DNA from: Microcella frigidaquae
GTDB taxonomy: Bacteria > Actinomycetota > Actinomycetes > Actinomycetales > Microbacteriaceae
DNA: 64,000 nucleotides
Reading direction: 5' to 3'
NCBI RefSeq assembly: GCF_014200395.1
Contig: NZ_JACHBS010000001.1
Coordinates: 1,550,001-1,614,000 of the forward strand
The position numbers and the translations under genes are program-made. The notes beneath the pieces were generated by a model, which saw only the letters and a list, made by a program, of their open reading frames with translations, searched no databases and was not told the origin of the DNA. Shown piece by piece: positions 8,712 to 18,447 of the stretch; position 1 is the stretch's first letter; the number at the start of each line of letters is the position of its first letter.

Positions 8712-9290
8712 GTGACATCCACCGCCTCCGAGGCGCCCGCGCTGAGCGGCCTCTGGCTCGCCCCCGTGCTCCGCGCACTGCCCGCCGTGGCTGCGGGCCT
8801 CGCCATCACCTTCACCGCCGACCACTCCCCCGCGATCGGTCTGATCATGCTGAGCGTGTTCGGCCTCGGTTCCGCCACGATCCTGCTCGGCACCGTGCTC
8901 CGCCTGCCGCGCACCCAGGCGCTCGGCGGCCTGCACCGCACGCTCGCGGTCATCGCAGCGGTGGTCGGCGCTCTCGCCGTCGTCGTGCTGCTGACCGGCG
9001 CCGCGGGGCTGCCGCTGTTCCTCCTGCTCGTCGGCGGCTACGCGGTGCTGGCCGGGGCGCTCGAGCTGGTCTGGGGCCTGCGGCACCGCGGTCGCGACGC
9101 GTTCGCCCGCGACGCGATCGTCATCGGCACCGGAACCCTCGCGCTCGCGCTCGTGCTCGCCTTCGTCGGCGACGCGGTCAGCGCGGTCGGCTTCTTCGGT
9201 GCCTACGCCGTCATCATCGGCGTCTACCTCGTCATCGCCGGCTTCAGCCTGAAGTGGTCGGCGCCCGTCCCAGAGAGCCCCGCGCCATGA
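8712..9290 (+). CDS. Multi-pass membrane protein, function unknown
   Basis: 192 aa with about six hydrophobic segments in three pairs, for example LPAVAAGLAITFTA, LAVIAAVVGALAVVVLLTG, IVIGTGTLALALVLAFVG and AVIIGVYLVIAGFSLKW. The paired-helix pattern recalls DUF308/HdeD-like acid-resistance membrane proteins, but no diagnostic motif was recognised. The GTG start is supported by a leaderless -10 box. The stop overlaps the next gene (ATGA), so the two are probably co-translated. Confidence 0.7.
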   Translation: MTSTASEAPALSGLWLAPVLRALPAVAAGLAITFTADHSPAIGLIMLSVFGLGSATILLGTVLRLPRTQALGGLHRTLAVIAAVVGALAVVVLLTGAAGLPLFLLLVGGYAVLAGALELVWGLRHRGRDAFARDAIVIGTGTLALALVLAFVGDAVSAVGFFGAYAVIIGVYLVIAGFSLKWSAPVPESPAP

Positions 9291-9526
9291 CCGAACCCTC
9301 CGCCCGTATCACGCTGCGCCCTTCCGAGCTCGTCGCGCTCGCGGCCCTGGTCGCGGTCTTCATCGGCCTGATCACGCTCATGGTCACGCGCGACCTCCTG
9401 ATCGCGCTGATCGCCTTCGGGGGCGCCTTCGTGCTCGACCTGGTGGTTCTCGCGATGCTCATGCTGGCGATCACGCCGAACAAACCGGCCGACGGCGAGC
9501 GCCAGCCCGACACGCTGAACGATTGA
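9287..9526 (+). CDS. Small two-helix membrane protein, unknown
   Basis: 79 aa. Two transmembrane segments (LVALAALVAVFIGLITLMV and IALIAFGGAFVLDLVVLAML) with a short positively charged turn, and a polar C-terminus. Its ATG overlaps the TGA of the previous membrane protein gene, so the two are coupled and may form one unit. No family recognised. Confidence 0.65.
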   Translation: MTEPSARITLRPSELVALAALVAVFIGLITLMVTRDLLIALIAFGGAFVLDLVVLAMLMLAITPNKPADGERQPDTLND

Positions 9527-9559
9527 GCCGCTCGGCTCACTCCCGCCGCGCGGCCGGGC

Positions 9560-10948
9560 TCAGTCGCCCTCGATGAACCCCACGAGGCGGGATGCGGCGC
9601 CCACGTACCCCGCGGGCGTCAGGGCGAGCAGCCGCCGCTTGGCGTCGTCACCGATGTCGAGCCCCTCGACGAAGGCGCGGAGGGCGTCCGGCCCCACCCG
9701 GTGACCCCGGGTGAGCTCCTTGAGCATCGCGTACGGGTCGGCGATCGAACTGCGTCCGGCCGTGATCTCCGCGCGCACGACGGTCTGGATCGCCTCGCCG
9801 AGGACCTCCCAGTTGGCGTCGAGGTCGCGAGCGAGCGCCTCCTCGTCGATGGCGATCTCTCCGAGTCCCTTCTCGATGTTGTCGAGGGCGAGCAGCGAAT
9901 GCCCGAGGGCGACACCGATGTTGCGCTGAGTCGTCGAGTCGGTGAGGTCGCGCTGCAGGCGGGAGGTCACGAGGGTCGCCGCGAGCGAGTCGAGCAGCGC
10001 GCTCGCGAGCTCGAGGTTCGCCTCGGCGTTCTCGAAGCGGATCGGGTTGATCTTGTGCGGCATGGTCGACGACCCGGTGGCCCCCGGCTGCGGGATCTGC
10101 CGGAAGTAGCCCATCGAGATGTAGGTCCAGACGTCGGTGCAGAGGTTGTGCAGCACCCGGCCCACGTGGCTGATGCGCTGGTACAGCTGCGCTTGCCAGT
10201 CGTGCGACTCGATCTGGGTGGTCAGGGGGTTCCACGTGAGGCCCAGCCCGGTGACGAAGTCGCGCGACGCGGCGATCCAGTCATGATCGGGGTCGGCGGC
10301 GAGGTGGGCCGAGAAGGTTCCGGTCGCGCCGGAGAACTTGCCGCGGTACTCGACCTCGTCGACCGTGGCGAGAAGCAGCTCGAGCCGGTGCACCGTCACG
10401 GCCAGCTCCTTGCCCATGGTGGTGGGGGTGGCGGGCTGACCATGCGTGTGCGCGAGCATCGGCACGGCGCGCAGGTCGACGGCCAGGCCGTGGAGCGTCT
10501 CGATCACCGACCGCGCGCGCGGCATCCAGACATCGCGCACGGCCGCGCGGATCGTGATCGCGTACGCGAGGTTGTTGATGTCCTCGCTCGTGCAGGCGAA
10601 GTGGGTGAGCTCGGCGAGCTCGGTGAGCCCGAGCGCGGCGAGCTTGTCGCGCACGAAGTACTCGACCGCCTTGACGTCGTGGCGCGTGATCGCCTCGCGC
10701 CGAGCGAGGTCGGCGACATCGTCGTCGCCGAAGTCGGTGACGATCGCCCGCAGCTGCCGGGTCTCCTCCGCGGTCAGGGGTCGCGCTCCGAACAGCTCGT
10801 GCTCGGTGAGGTGGATCAGCCACTCGACCTCGACCTGGACGCGCGCGCGATTGAGCCCGGCCTCGCTGAGGTGCTCGCCGAGCGCCGCGACCTGCCGCTG
10901 GTAGCGGCCGTCGAGGGGGCTGAGGGGCTGGGTGCTGAGCGGGCTCAT
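9560..10948 (-). CDS. purB: Adenylosuccinate lyase
   Basis: 462 aa. Cleaves SAICAR and adenylosuccinate to release fumarate in purine synthesis. The superfamily signature GSSTMPHKINPIRFENAE (near residues 275-292) is intact, as are HTHGQPATPTTMGKE and the N-terminal LSPLDGRYQRQV. Start at ATG 10948 (MSPLSTQPLSPLDGRY), which overlaps the stop of the upstream phosphatase gene by ATGA; in-frame sequence further upstream belongs to that gene. Confidence 0.96.
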   Translation of the reverse strand: MSPLSTQPLSPLDGRYQRQVAALGEHLSEAGLNRARVQVEVEWLIHLTEHELFGARPLTAEETRQLRAIVTDFGDDDVADLARREAITRHDVKAVEYFVRDKLAALGLTELAELTHFACTSEDINNLAYAITIRAAVRDVWMPRARSVIETLHGLAVDLRAVPMLAHTHGQPATPTTMGKELAVTVHRLELLLATVDEVEYRGKFSGATGTFSAHLAADPDHDWIAASRDFVTGLGLTWNPLTTQIESHDWQAQLYQRISHVGRVLHNLCTDVWTYISMGYFRQIPQPGATGSSTMPHKINPIRFENAEANLELASALLDSLAATLVTSRLQRDLTDSTTQRNIGVALGHSLLALDNIEKGLGEIAIDEEALARDLDANWEVLGEAIQTVVRAEITAGRSSIADPYAMLKELTRGHRVGPDALRAFVEGLDIGDDAKRRLLALTPAGYVGAASRLVGFIEGD

Positions 10949-11472
10949 GAGGTGACTCCCTGTCGGATACCGGGTTCGAGCTGACGGAACAGAGCGGCGC
11001 ACGATCGTTCGATCATGGCGAGCACGCCGTCGAACATCGCGGTGTCGGAGTAGTACGGGTCGGGCACGTCGAGGGCGCCGCCGGCGTCGGGATCGAAGCT
11101 CAGCAGCAGGTGCACCTTCGCGCGCGCATCCTCATCGGGGGCCCATGACTTCAGGATGCGCTCGTGGGTGCGGTCGAAGGCGATGACGAGGTCGAGGTTC
11201 TCGAACCACGAGACATCGAACTGCCGCGCGCGGTGGCCGACGCCGCTGTAGCCGCGCGCCCGGAGGGCGGCAGTGGTGCGCGGATCGCTGCTCTCGCCCA
11301 CGTGCCACTCGCCGGTTCCGGCCGACTGGACGCTGACGTACTTCTCCCAGCCGCGGGCGCGGATCAGCGCGCGGAACACGACCTCGGCCATCGGTGACCG
11401 GCAGATGTTGCCGGTGCAGACGAAGCAGATGCGGAAGACGCCGGGCTCGGGGCGCTCCCGGTCGAAGGTCAT
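10945..11472 (-). CDS. Low-molecular-weight protein-tyrosine phosphatase
   Basis: 175 aa. The P-loop CTGNICRS (CX5RS) lies near the N-terminus and the general-acid loop DVPDPYY follows near residue 140. Such enzymes dephosphorylate tyrosine residues, often in cell-envelope polysaccharide control (PtpA/Wzb type). Start at ATG 11472 (MTFDRERPEPG): CACAAT lies 6 nt upstream (leaderless), and a longer reading frame has no supporting signal. Co-transcribed with purB through an ATGA overlap. Confidence 0.9.
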   Translation of the reverse strand: MTFDRERPEPGVFRICFVCTGNICRSPMAEVVFRALIRARGWEKYVSVQSAGTGEWHVGESSDPRTTAALRARGYSGVGHRARQFDVSWFENLDLVIAFDRTHERILKSWAPDEDARAKVHLLLSFDPDAGGALDVPDPYYSDTAMFDGVLAMIERSCAALFRQLEPGIRQGVTS

Positions 11473-11478
11473 GCCCCC

Positions 11479-11484
11479 ATTGTG
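11479..11484 (-). promoter_or_regulatory. Leaderless -10 element CACAAT
   Basis: On the minus strand CACAAT is followed by GGGGGC and then the ATG of the tyrosine phosphatase gene. Confidence 0.45.
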
Positions 11485-11620
11485 GCCCAGGAGCACCTCC
11501 TCCACAGCCCGGGCCCGCCCCGGCCGCCTCCCCGCGCGCCTGCATGCGACCTGCCTGGCGCCGCGGGCGCGTCACGATGCGGGGTGCCGGATGCCCGGCC
11601 TCTGCCGAGAGGACCCCGCC

Positions 11621-11935
11621 GTGACCCATCCTTCGCCCCCCGCACCGTCCGCATCGGCCGGTGCGGCCATTGACGCCGCCGCCGCCGCTCTGGCGCGGCA
11701 GGCGGCGACGGTGCAGGGGCTCATCCGGTCGCTCGATCAGATCGTTGCGGCGCTGCGCGCCGCTCGGGTGGCGGGCGCGTGGTGGGGGCCGGCTCGGGAG
11801 GCGCTCCACGTGGCGCTGGACCTCGAGCGCCAGCGCTTGGAGCGGGAGGGGTGGCGGCTCGAGAGCGTCGAGATCCAGCTGCGCCACGAGCAGCGGCTCC
11901 TGGAGGAGAGCGTGCCGGTCGGGTTCCTGCCGTGA
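11621..11935 (+). CDS. WXG100-like helical protein
   Basis: 104 aa, predicted helix-turn-helix hairpin with no signal peptide. The turn carries WWGPAREAL (about residues 55-63), resembling the W-x-G turn of ESX/WXG100 proteins, and a charged helix rich in Glu, Arg and Leu follows. GTG start chosen because AGAGGA lies 8-13 nt upstream. The stop overlaps the GTG of the following hydrolase gene (GTGA), so the two proteins are likely made together. The family match is by pattern only. Confidence 0.6.
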   Translation: MTHPSPPAPSASAGAAIDAAAAALARQAATVQGLIRSLDQIVAALRAARVAGAWWGPAREALHVALDLERQRLEREGWRLESVEIQLRHEQRLLEESVPVGFLP

Positions 11936-13323
11936 GTGATCGTGGGCACGATGACGCCGGGAGCAGCCTCACCGTCGGCGTGGGCGTCGGGATCGCGATC
12001 GAGGAGCTCGAGCGGCTCGCTCGTCTCGCGGAGGGCAGCGCGGAGGGGGCGGCGCAGATCGCCCTCCGGCTGCCGCCGCTGCGCACCGGGTCGAGCCCGG
12101 GTCGGGATGCCGATCTCTGGCAGGCCCAGAGCTCGCTGCAGCGCTCGGCCGACCGGCTCAGCGATCTCGCCCGGGCGCTGCGCACGGCGGCCGCGCTCTA
12201 CGACAACGCCGACCGCGAGGCCGCCCGCGCCATCGAGGTCGTCGCCTCCCACGCGGCCGCCGGGGCGGGGCTCGTGCTCGCCCGGCTCGGCCTCCTCGTC
12301 GCCCCCGCACTGCTCACCGCGACCGCCGCGGTCGCGGCGGGCGCGGCGCTGCTCACCCCGGAGGCGCGGCGCCTCCTCGCCGATCGCGCGACCGTCCTCC
12401 TCAGCGACCCCCGGGTCGTCGAGGTGCTCCGGGCCGGGCTGAGCCTCGTCGACGACGCGCTGCTCGGCGCGCTCGGCATTCCTCCCGCGGCCGTCGCGGC
12501 GCTCGGCGAGGGCGGCCTGGGGGTCGTGCGGCTCGACGGTGCGGCAGCGCTCGTCGGCATCGCGGCCGCCGTCGCGGGCGCGCGCGGCACGGCACCCGTG
12601 CTCATCGACCGGGTCGGCGGCGACCGTCGACGCGGCGGCGAATCCACGGCCGTCGCCCCGCCCGGGTCGCTCGCCGATCGCATCGGTCGCCTTCCTGACG
12701 CGGAAGCGCCGATCGTCATCGAGCGCTACACCCTGCCCGACGGGGCGCCCCATGTCGAGGTGTACATCGCCGGCACGGACGCGCACGCGGCCCTCGGCGG
12801 CGAGCAGCCCTGGGACATGGCCAGCAACATCGCCCTCGTCGCCGAGCAGGAGGCCTCCTCGCTCCAGGCCGTCCGGGCGGCGCTCGCCGCGGAGGGGGTC
12901 ACGCCGGGCACCTCGATCGTCTTCACCGGCTACTCGCAGGGCGGCGCCATCGCCACCCTGCTCGCCGAGTCGGGGGACTACGCCACGGCAGGGCTCGTCA
13001 CGATCGGGGCGCCCACGGGCGGCATCCCGGTCACTGGCGCGTACCCGGCGATCGTCATCGAGCATCGTGACGATCTCGTGCCCGTGCTGTCCGGGCTCCG
13101 ACGCGAGACGACCGCGGTCATCGTGCGGGCGGATGCGCTGCCGGACGTCGTACCGCCCGGTGAGGCCCTGCCCGCCCATGATCGCGACCGCTACCGCGCG
13201 ACCGCTGAGCGCGCCGACCAGCTCGACGCGCCCTCGCTGACCGACGCGCTCGCGCGGCTTCCCGTGCCCGAGGGCGCGGGGGTGCGCACGGCCTACACCG
13301 CGCGCCGGATCACCGTCGACTGA
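11932..13323 (+). CDS. Alpha/beta-hydrolase-like protein with helical N-terminal region
   Basis: 463 aa. Residues 1-150 are helical and Ala/Leu-rich with an arrangement like LXG/WXG secretion-domain proteins, including a hydrophobic stretch (LLVAPALLTATAAVAAGAAL). The C-terminal half contains the nucleophile elbow GYSQGG (GxSxG), followed by an acidic residue region and HRDDLVPVLSG and PAHDRDRY as candidate acid/histidine positions, as in lipases. No signal peptide seen. Coupled by GTGA to the WXG100-like gene. Substrate unknown; a secreted effector with its partner is one possibility. Confidence 0.6.
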   Translation: MSDRGHDDAGSSLTVGVGVGIAIEELERLARLAEGSAEGAAQIALRLPPLRTGSSPGRDADLWQAQSSLQRSADRLSDLARALRTAAALYDNADREAARAIEVVASHAAAGAGLVLARLGLLVAPALLTATAAVAAGAALLTPEARRLLADRATVLLSDPRVVEVLRAGLSLVDDALLGALGIPPAAVAALGEGGLGVVRLDGAAALVGIAAAVAGARGTAPVLIDRVGGDRRRGGESTAVAPPGSLADRIGRLPDAEAPIVIERYTLPDGAPHVEVYIAGTDAHAALGGEQPWDMASNIALVAEQEASSLQAVRAALAAEGVTPGTSIVFTGYSQGGAIATLLAESGDYATAGLVTIGAPTGGIPVTGAYPAIVIEHRDDLVPVLSGLRRETTAVIVRADALPDVVPPGEALPAHDRDRYRATAERADQLDAPSLTDALARLPVPEGAGVRTAYTARRITVD

Positions 13324-13356
13324 CGAGAGCTGCCCGTCGGCCCGCGGGGAGGGAGC

Positions 13357-13761
13357 TCAGACCCGCTTGCGCCCGACGACGGGGCGCAGCAGCACGCCGA
13401 TCAGCCAGTTGAGCAGGCCGAGCACGATGGCGCCCAGCACACCCCACCAGAAGCCGTCGACCGTGAGACCGAAGCCGAGCAGGCTCGAGATCCAGGCCAC
13501 GAGCAGTAGCAGCAGCCCGTTCACGACCAGGGCGATGAGGCCGAGCGTGAGCAGATAGATCGGCAAGGCCACGATGCGGATCGCGTTGCCGATCACCGAG
13601 TTCACGATGCCGAAGATGGCCGCCACGATCAGGTAGGTCAGGGCGAGCGCCACCTGGTCGTCCGCCGAGCCGTACGAGACGACCTTCACCCCCTCGACGA
13701 TGATCGTCGTGAGCCAGAGCGCAATGCTGGTGATGATCACGCGGATCAGGAAGCGTCCCAT
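13357..13761 (-). CDS. Phage holin family protein (4-TM membrane protein)
   Basis: 134 aa with four hydrophobic segments (FLIRVIITSIALWLTTIIVE, LALTYLIVAAIFGIVNSVIG, LPIYLLTLGLIALVVNGLLL, FWWGVLGAIVLGLLNWLIGV). This matches the 'mycobacterial 4-TMS holin' family, common in chromosomes away from prophages and of unknown role. Start at ATG 13761 because CATAGT lies 6 nt upstream on the minus strand; an upstream in-frame ATG would overlap the divergent aminotransferase gene. Confidence 0.8.
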   Translation of the reverse strand: MGRFLIRVIITSIALWLTTIIVEGVKVVSYGSADDQVALALTYLIVAAIFGIVNSVIGNAIRIVALPIYLLTLGLIALVVNGLLLLLVAWISSLLGFGLTVDGFWWGVLGAIVLGLLNWLIGVLLRPVVGRKRV

Positions 13762-13767
13762 GGCTCC

Positions 13768-13773
13768 ACTATG
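13768..13773 (-). promoter_or_regulatory. Leaderless -10 element CATAGT
   Basis: CATAGT-GGAGCC-ATG on the minus strand: 6-nt gap to the start codon of the holin-family gene. Confidence 0.5.
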
Positions 13774-13831
13774 CCGAGCGGGAGGGGCCTCCGGCAATCC
13801 GAGCACCACCGGGTGCACCTGCTTGCCGACG

Positions 13832-13837
13832 TAGGCT
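13832..13837 (+). promoter_or_regulatory. Leaderless -10 element TAGGCT
   Basis: TAGGCT ends 6 nt before the GTG at 13844; no SD. Confidence 0.5.
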
Positions 13838-13843
13838 GAACGG

Positions 13844-14914
13844 GTGACCGACACCGCGCCCCCCGTCCGGCTGCGCCCCGAGATCGTCTCGCTGCCGGCC
13901 TACAAGCAGGGTCGCCCTGCCGCGCCCGATGCGTTCAAACTCTCGAGCAACGAGAATCCCTTCCCCCCGCATCCGGCTGTGCTGGCCGCCATTCGCGACC
14001 TCGACATCAACCGCTACCCGGATGCCACGGCGCTGGTCGTCCGCGAGCGCCTGGCCGCGCGGCACGGCGTCACGCCCGACGAGATCATCGTGGGCGCCGG
14101 GTCGGTCGCGCTGCTCGCTCAGCTGATCAGCGCCGCCGCCGGCACCGGCGACGAGGTCGTCTACGCCTGGCGCAGCTTCGAGGCCTACCCCGGCCTGGTC
14201 ACCGTCGCCGGGGCGACGAGCGTGCGTGTGCCGTTGACCCCGGATGCCCGCCACGACCTGCCCGCGATGGCCGCCGCGGTGACCGACCGCACCCGGGCGA
14301 TCATCGTCTGCACGCCCAACAACCCGACGGGCCCGATCGTCACGGCCGCGGAGTTCGCCGCCTTCATGGCGACCGTGCCCGCCGACCGCCTCGTGATCCT
14401 CGACGAGGCCTACGCCGAGTTCGTCGACGACCCGGCCGCGGTCGACGGCGCGACCCTCGTGCGGCGCTTCCCGAACCTCGTCATTCTGCGCACGTTCTCG
14501 AAGGCGTACGGCCTCGCCGGCTTGCGCGTCGGCTACGCGATCGGCCCGACTGCCGTGCTCGACGCCGCGCGCAGCACGGCGATCCCGCTCGCCGTGACCG
14601 CCGCCGCGCAGCACGCCGTGCTCGCCGCGATGGACGTCGAGGACGAGCTGCTGGCGCGCGTGCGCGAGTTGGCCGCGCGCCGCGACGCCGTGCAGGCCGC
14701 GCTGCGCGAGCAGGGCTGGGAGCTGCCGGTGTCGCAGGGCAACTTCGTCTGGCTGCCGACCGGGCCGGCCACGGCCGCCGCGGGCGAGGCCTTCGCCGCG
14801 GCCGGGATCGTCGCACGGGTGTTCCCACCGGAGGGCATCCGCATCTCGATCGGCGAAGCCGAATCTGTCGAGACCCTGGTGCGGGTCGCGGCCGAGGTTG
14901 TCCGAACCCTCTGA
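13844..14914 (+). CDS. hisC: Histidinol-phosphate / aromatic aminotransferase (HisC/Pat type)
   Basis: 356 aa, PLP-dependent class I/II aminotransferase. Visible: [13 protein letters not shown] near the N-terminus, [21 protein letters not shown], and the PLP-lysine region [16 protein letters not shown] (about residues 218-233). It could be the histidine-pathway enzyme or the related phenylalanine aminotransferase; the absence of other his genes nearby makes an aromatic or branched role possible. A leaderless -10 supports the GTG start. Confidence 0.85.
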   Translation: MTDTAPPVRLRPEIVSLPAYKQGRPAAPDAFKLSSNENPFPPHPAVLAAIRDLDINRYPDATALVVRERLAARHGVTPDEIIVGAGSVALLAQLISAAAGTGDEVVYAWRSFEAYPGLVTVAGATSVRVPLTPDARHDLPAMAAAVTDRTRAIIVCTPNNPTGPIVTAAEFAAFMATVPADRLVILDEAYAEFVDDPAAVDGATLVRRFPNLVILRTFSKAYGLAGLRVGYAIGPTAVLDAARSTAIPLAVTAAAQHAVLAAMDVEDELLARVRELAARRDAVQAALREQGWELPVSQGNFVWLPTGPATAAAGEAFAAAGIVARVFPPEGIRISIGEAESVETLVRVAAEVVRTL

Positions 14915-14936
14915 CCGGGCCCCCCGGGCCCGGCCC

Positions 14937-14942
14937 TAGAGT
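14937..14942 (+). promoter_or_regulatory. Leaderless -10 element TAGAGT
   Basis: TAGAGT ends 7 nt before the ATG at 14950. It supports the start MSYTPETLQ rather than the ATG three codons upstream. Confidence 0.5.
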
Positions 14943-14949
14943 GGAACGC

Positions 14950-16065
14950 ATGTCGTACACCCCGGAGACGCTGCAGCTGCTCGCGCCCGACGGAACCCGG
15001 GTCGTCAGCGATGCCACCGAGGCCTACCTGCCGTACGTGGATGCTCTCACCGAGCAGCAGCTGCGCGAGTTCTACCGCACGATGCGGGTGATCCGCCGCT
15101 TCGACATCGAGGCCGGCAACCTGCAGCGCCAGGGGCAGCTCGCCCTCTGGATTCCGAGCCTCGGCCAGGAGGCCGCGCAGGTCGGCTCGGGCTTCGCCGC
15201 ACGCGCGCACGACCACATCTTCCCCGCGTACCGCGAGCACGCCGTCGGCCATATCCGCGGTCTCGACGTGGTGCAGATCATCAAGATGCTGCGGGGCCTC
15301 ACGCACGGGGGCTGGAACCCCGCCGAGACCGGCAACTTCCACCTCTACACGCTCGTCATCGGCTCGCAGTCGCTGCATGCCACCGGCTACGCGATGGGCG
15401 TGCGCTTCGACGGTCTCGTCGGAACAGGTGACCCCGAGAAGGACACCGCGGTGCTCGTGTACTTCGGTGACGGCGCGACCAGCCAGGGCGACGTCAACGA
15501 GGCCTTCGTCTTCGCGCAGAGCTACCAGACTCCGCAGGTGTTCTTCCTGCAGAACAACCACTGGGCGATCTCGGTGCCGGTGCGCGTGCAGTCGCGCACG
15601 CCGCTGTTCCACCGGCCGCGCGGGTTCGGCATCCCCAGCCAGCAGATCGACGGCAATGACGTGCTCATGAGCTACGCCGCGACGGCGGCGAGCCTCGATG
15701 CCGCCCGCGCCGGCGAAGGGCCCCAGTTCATCGAGGCCCTCACCTACCGCATGGGCGCCCACACGACGAGCGACGACCCGACGAAGTACCGCGACGACGA
15801 CGAGCTGCACTACTGGCAGGAGCGCGACCCGATCGCGCGCTTCGAGGCCTACCTGCGCGGCCTCGGCGAGAGCGAGGCGTTCTTCACCGAGGTGGCGGAG
15901 GAGGCCGAGCAGTTCGCCGCCGAAGCTCGCGCTCGCACCCTCGCCCTCGAGCCGCCGTCGGCCGAGTCGATGTTCGCCCATGTCTACAGCGAGCCGCACC
16001 CGGTGATGGATGCGCAGCGCCAGGCGCTGGCCGACTTCGAGGCCTCGTTCGAGGGAGGTGCGTGA
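14950..16065 (+). CDS. pdhA: 2-oxoacid dehydrogenase E1 component, alpha subunit
   Basis: 371 aa. Thiamine-diphosphate-dependent decarboxylase subunit of a pyruvate or branched-chain 2-oxoacid dehydrogenase. The ThDP motif runs from [14 protein letters not shown] to QNNHWAIS (GDG-x-NN). [13 protein letters not shown] and [16 protein letters not shown] are typical of the E1 alpha family. First gene of an E1 alpha-E1 beta-E2 operon. Actinobacteria normally oxidise pyruvate with single-chain AceE, so this heterotetrameric type may act on branched-chain 2-oxoacids; the substrate is not fixed by sequence. Confidence 0.92.
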   Translation: MSYTPETLQLLAPDGTRVVSDATEAYLPYVDALTEQQLREFYRTMRVIRRFDIEAGNLQRQGQLALWIPSLGQEAAQVGSGFAARAHDHIFPAYREHAVGHIRGLDVVQIIKMLRGLTHGGWNPAETGNFHLYTLVIGSQSLHATGYAMGVRFDGLVGTGDPEKDTAVLVYFGDGATSQGDVNEAFVFAQSYQTPQVFFLQNNHWAISVPVRVQSRTPLFHRPRGFGIPSQQIDGNDVLMSYAATAASLDAARAGEGPQFIEALTYRMGAHTTSDDPTKYRDDDELHYWQERDPIARFEAYLRGLGESEAFFTEVAEEAEQFAAEARARTLALEPPSAESMFAHVYSEPHPVMDAQRQALADFEASFEGGA

Positions 16066-17045
16066 TGGCGATCGAGACTCTGACGATGGCCAAAGCCCTC
16101 ACCATGGGCCTCGCCGCCGCGATGACGGCCGACGAGAAGGTCGTGCTGATGGGCGAGGACATCGGCCCGCTCGGCGGTGTCTTCCGGGTGACGGAGGGGC
16201 TGCAGAAGCAGTTCGGCGTCCACCGCGTGCTCGACACCCCGCTCGCCGAGTCGGGCATCGTCGGCACCGCGATCGGCCTGGCGATGCGCGGGTACCGGCC
16301 CGTCGTCGAGATCCAGTTCGATGGCTTCATCTTCCCGGCCTTCGACCAGATCACGACCCAGCTGGCGAAGCTCACCGCGCGGCACGAGGGTGCCATGCAG
16401 CTGCCCGTCGTCATCCGTGTTCCCTACGGCGGCCACATCGGTGCGGTCGAGCACCACCAGGAGAGCCCCGAGGCGTACTTCGCCCACACGGCGGGCCTGC
16501 GCCTGGTGAGCCCGGCGACCCCGCACGACGCCTACTGGATGATCCAGCAGGCGATCACCAGCACCGACCCGGTCATGTTCTTCGAGCCGAAGAGCCGCTA
16601 CTGGCCGAAGGGCGACGTCGATCTCGCCGCGTCCGGAGCCGCCCTGCACGAGTCGCGCATCGTGCGCGCCGGCACCGACGTGACCGTCGTCGGACACGGC
16701 GCGATGGTGAGCATGCTGCTCGACGCCGCCGAGCTCGCCGCCGCGGAGGGCACGAGCATCGAGGTCGTCGACCTGCGCTCGCTCTCGCCGATCGACTACG
16801 CGCCGCTGCTCGACTCGGTGCACCGCACCGGGCGGCTCGTCGTCGCCCAGGAGGCGCCCGGCTCGGTCAGCATTGGCTCGGAGATCGCGGCGACCGTCAC
16901 CGAGAAGGCCTTCTACTCGCTCGAGGCGCCCGTGCTGCGCGTCTCCGGCTACGACACCCCCTTCCCGCCCGCGAAGCTCGAGGGCGTCTACTTGCCCGAC
17001 GTCGACCGCATCCTGCACGCGGTCGACCGCGCGCTGGCATACTGA
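16065..17045 (+). CDS. 2-oxoacid dehydrogenase E1 component, beta subunit
   Basis: 326 aa. Transketolase-like pyrimidine-binding domain plus transketolase C-terminal domain: [55 protein letters not shown] and [23 protein letters not shown] 16065 is favoured because GGAGG at 16054-16058 lies 6 nt upstream; GTG 16062 (GTGA overlap with pdhA) is the alternative. Forms the alpha2-beta2 E1 with the preceding gene product. Confidence 0.93.
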   Translation: MAIETLTMAKALTMGLAAAMTADEKVVLMGEDIGPLGGVFRVTEGLQKQFGVHRVLDTPLAESGIVGTAIGLAMRGYRPVVEIQFDGFIFPAFDQITTQLAKLTARHEGAMQLPVVIRVPYGGHIGAVEHHQESPEAYFAHTAGLRLVSPATPHDAYWMIQQAITSTDPVMFFEPKSRYWPKGDVDLAASGAALHESRIVRAGTDVTVVGHGAMVSMLLDAAELAAAEGTSIEVVDLRSLSPIDYAPLLDSVHRTGRLVVAQEAPGSVSIGSEIAATVTEKAFYSLEAPVLRVSGYDTPFPPAKLEGVYLPDVDRILHAVDRALAY

Positions 17046-17068
17046 CCGCAGCCGACCCTGGAGGAATC

Positions 17069-18430
17069 GTGAGCGTCTCCGAGTTCCCGCTCCCCGACGT
17101 CGGGGAGGGCCTGACCGAGGCCGAGATCGTGTCGTGGCGCGTCAAGCCCGGCGACGCGGTCGCCATCAACCAGGTCATCGTCGAGATCGAGACCGCCAAG
17201 TCGCTCGTCGAGCTGCCCTCGCCGTTCGCCGGCACCGTTGACGCTCTGCTGGTCGAGGAGGGCCAGACCGTCGAGGTCGGCACCCCGATCATCGCGGTGC
17301 GCGGCGAGGGGCCGGATGCTGCGGCTGACGACCCCGTCGCCTCCAGTGCGGCCGACACCGCCACGACGACCGCGCACGAGTCGGAGCAGCCGGCGTCGAA
17401 CGCCGTGCTCGTCGGCTACGGCGCGAAGGGCCACGTCGCCTCGCGCCGCACCCGCGGTCGCGGAGCCGCGGCCGCGCCGTCGCCCGCCGCGGGCCCCGCA
17501 TCCGCCGCCCCCGCCGCATCGTCGGTCGCGGCGGCGCCGCGCCCGACCTCGGTGCCCGTCGCGCAGTCGTTGCCCGTGATCGCGAAGCCGCCGATCCGCA
17601 AGCTGGCCAAAGACCTGGATGTCGACCTGACCCAGGTGACCGCCACGGGCCTCGCCGGCGAGATCACGCGCGACGACGTGATCCGCCACGCGCAGCAGGC
17701 GAGCGTGTTCCGCAACATCCAGACGCCGGCGTGGCCGAGCGAGCGGGAGGACCGGATCCCGGTCAAGGGCGTGCGCAAGGCGATCGCCGCGGGCATGGTG
17801 AAGAGCGCGTTCAGCGCCCCGCACGTGAGCGTGTTCGTCGACGTCGACGCGACGCGCACGATGGAGTTTGTCAAGCGCCTCAAGGCGAGCCCCGACTTCG
17901 CCGGAATCAAGGTGTCGCCGCTGCTGATCATGGCGAAGGCGATGATGTGGGCGGTGCGCCGCAACCCGACGGTGAACTCGACCTGGACCGACACCGAGAT
18001 CATCGTGCACCACTACGTGAACTTCGGATTCGCCGCCGCCACCCCGCGCGGGCTCGTCGTGCCGAACATCAAGAACGCGCAGGACCTGAGCCTGCGCGAG
18101 CTCGCCCAGGCGATCGAGGCGATGACGATCACCGCGCGCGACGGCAAGCTGCAGCCCGCCGACATGGCCGACGGCACGATCACGATCACCAACATCGGCG
18201 TCTTCGGCATGGACACCGGCACGCCGATCCTCAACCCCGGCGAGGTCGCGATCGTCGCCCTCGGCACGATCAAGCAGAAGCCGTGGGTGGTCGACGGCGA
18301 GGTGCGTCCGCGCTTCGTGACGACGCTCGGCGGCTCGTTCGACCACCGCGTGGTCGACGGCGACGTCGCCAGCCGCTTCCTCGCCGACGTCGCGTCGGTT
18401 ATCGAGGAGCCGGCGCTACTGCTCGACTAG
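17069..18430 (+). CDS. Dihydrolipoamide acyltransferase (E2)
   Basis: 453 aa. One lipoyl domain at residues 1-75 with the lipoylated lysine in [11 protein letters not shown]. An Ala/Pro linker follows, then a peripheral subunit-binding domain ([30 protein letters not shown]) and the catalytic domain ending in [16 protein letters not shown] with the active-site HxxxD. GTG start with SD GGAGGA 4 nt upstream. Core of the complex with the two E1 subunits; the E3 gene is not in the window. Confidence 0.94.
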   Translation: MSVSEFPLPDVGEGLTEAEIVSWRVKPGDAVAINQVIVEIETAKSLVELPSPFAGTVDALLVEEGQTVEVGTPIIAVRGEGPDAAADDPVASSAADTATTTAHESEQPASNAVLVGYGAKGHVASRRTRGRGAAAAPSPAAGPASAAPAASSVAAAPRPTSVPVAQSLPVIAKPPIRKLAKDLDVDLTQVTATGLAGEITRDDVIRHAQQASVFRNIQTPAWPSEREDRIPVKGVRKAIAAGMVKSAFSAPHVSVFVDVDATRTMEFVKRLKASPDFAGIKVSPLLIMAKAMMWAVRRNPTVNSTWTDTEIIVHHYVNFGFAAATPRGLVVPNIKNAQDLSLRELAQAIEAMTITARDGKLQPADMADGTITITNIGVFGMDTGTPILNPGEVAIVALGTIKQKPWVVDGEVRPRFVTTLGGSFDHRVVDGDVASRFLADVASVIEEPALLLD

Positions 18431-18435
18431 TCGGG

Positions 18436-18441
18436 CATGAT
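18436..18441 (+). promoter_or_regulatory. Leaderless -10 element CATGAT
   Basis: CATGAT ends 6 nt before the ATG at 18448. The match to TANNNT is weaker than at other sites. Confidence 0.35.
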
Positions 18442-18447
18442 CGTGTG

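Noticed and set aside
13357-13761. Prophage remnant suggested by the holin-family name
   Set aside because: This holin family is common as a lone chromosomal gene in Actinobacteria; no phage genes are nearby.
16010-17068. Upstream extension of the E2 frame
   Set aside because: Runs through the E1 beta gene in another frame. The GTG at 17069 with GGAGGA and the lipoyl domain start give the real start.
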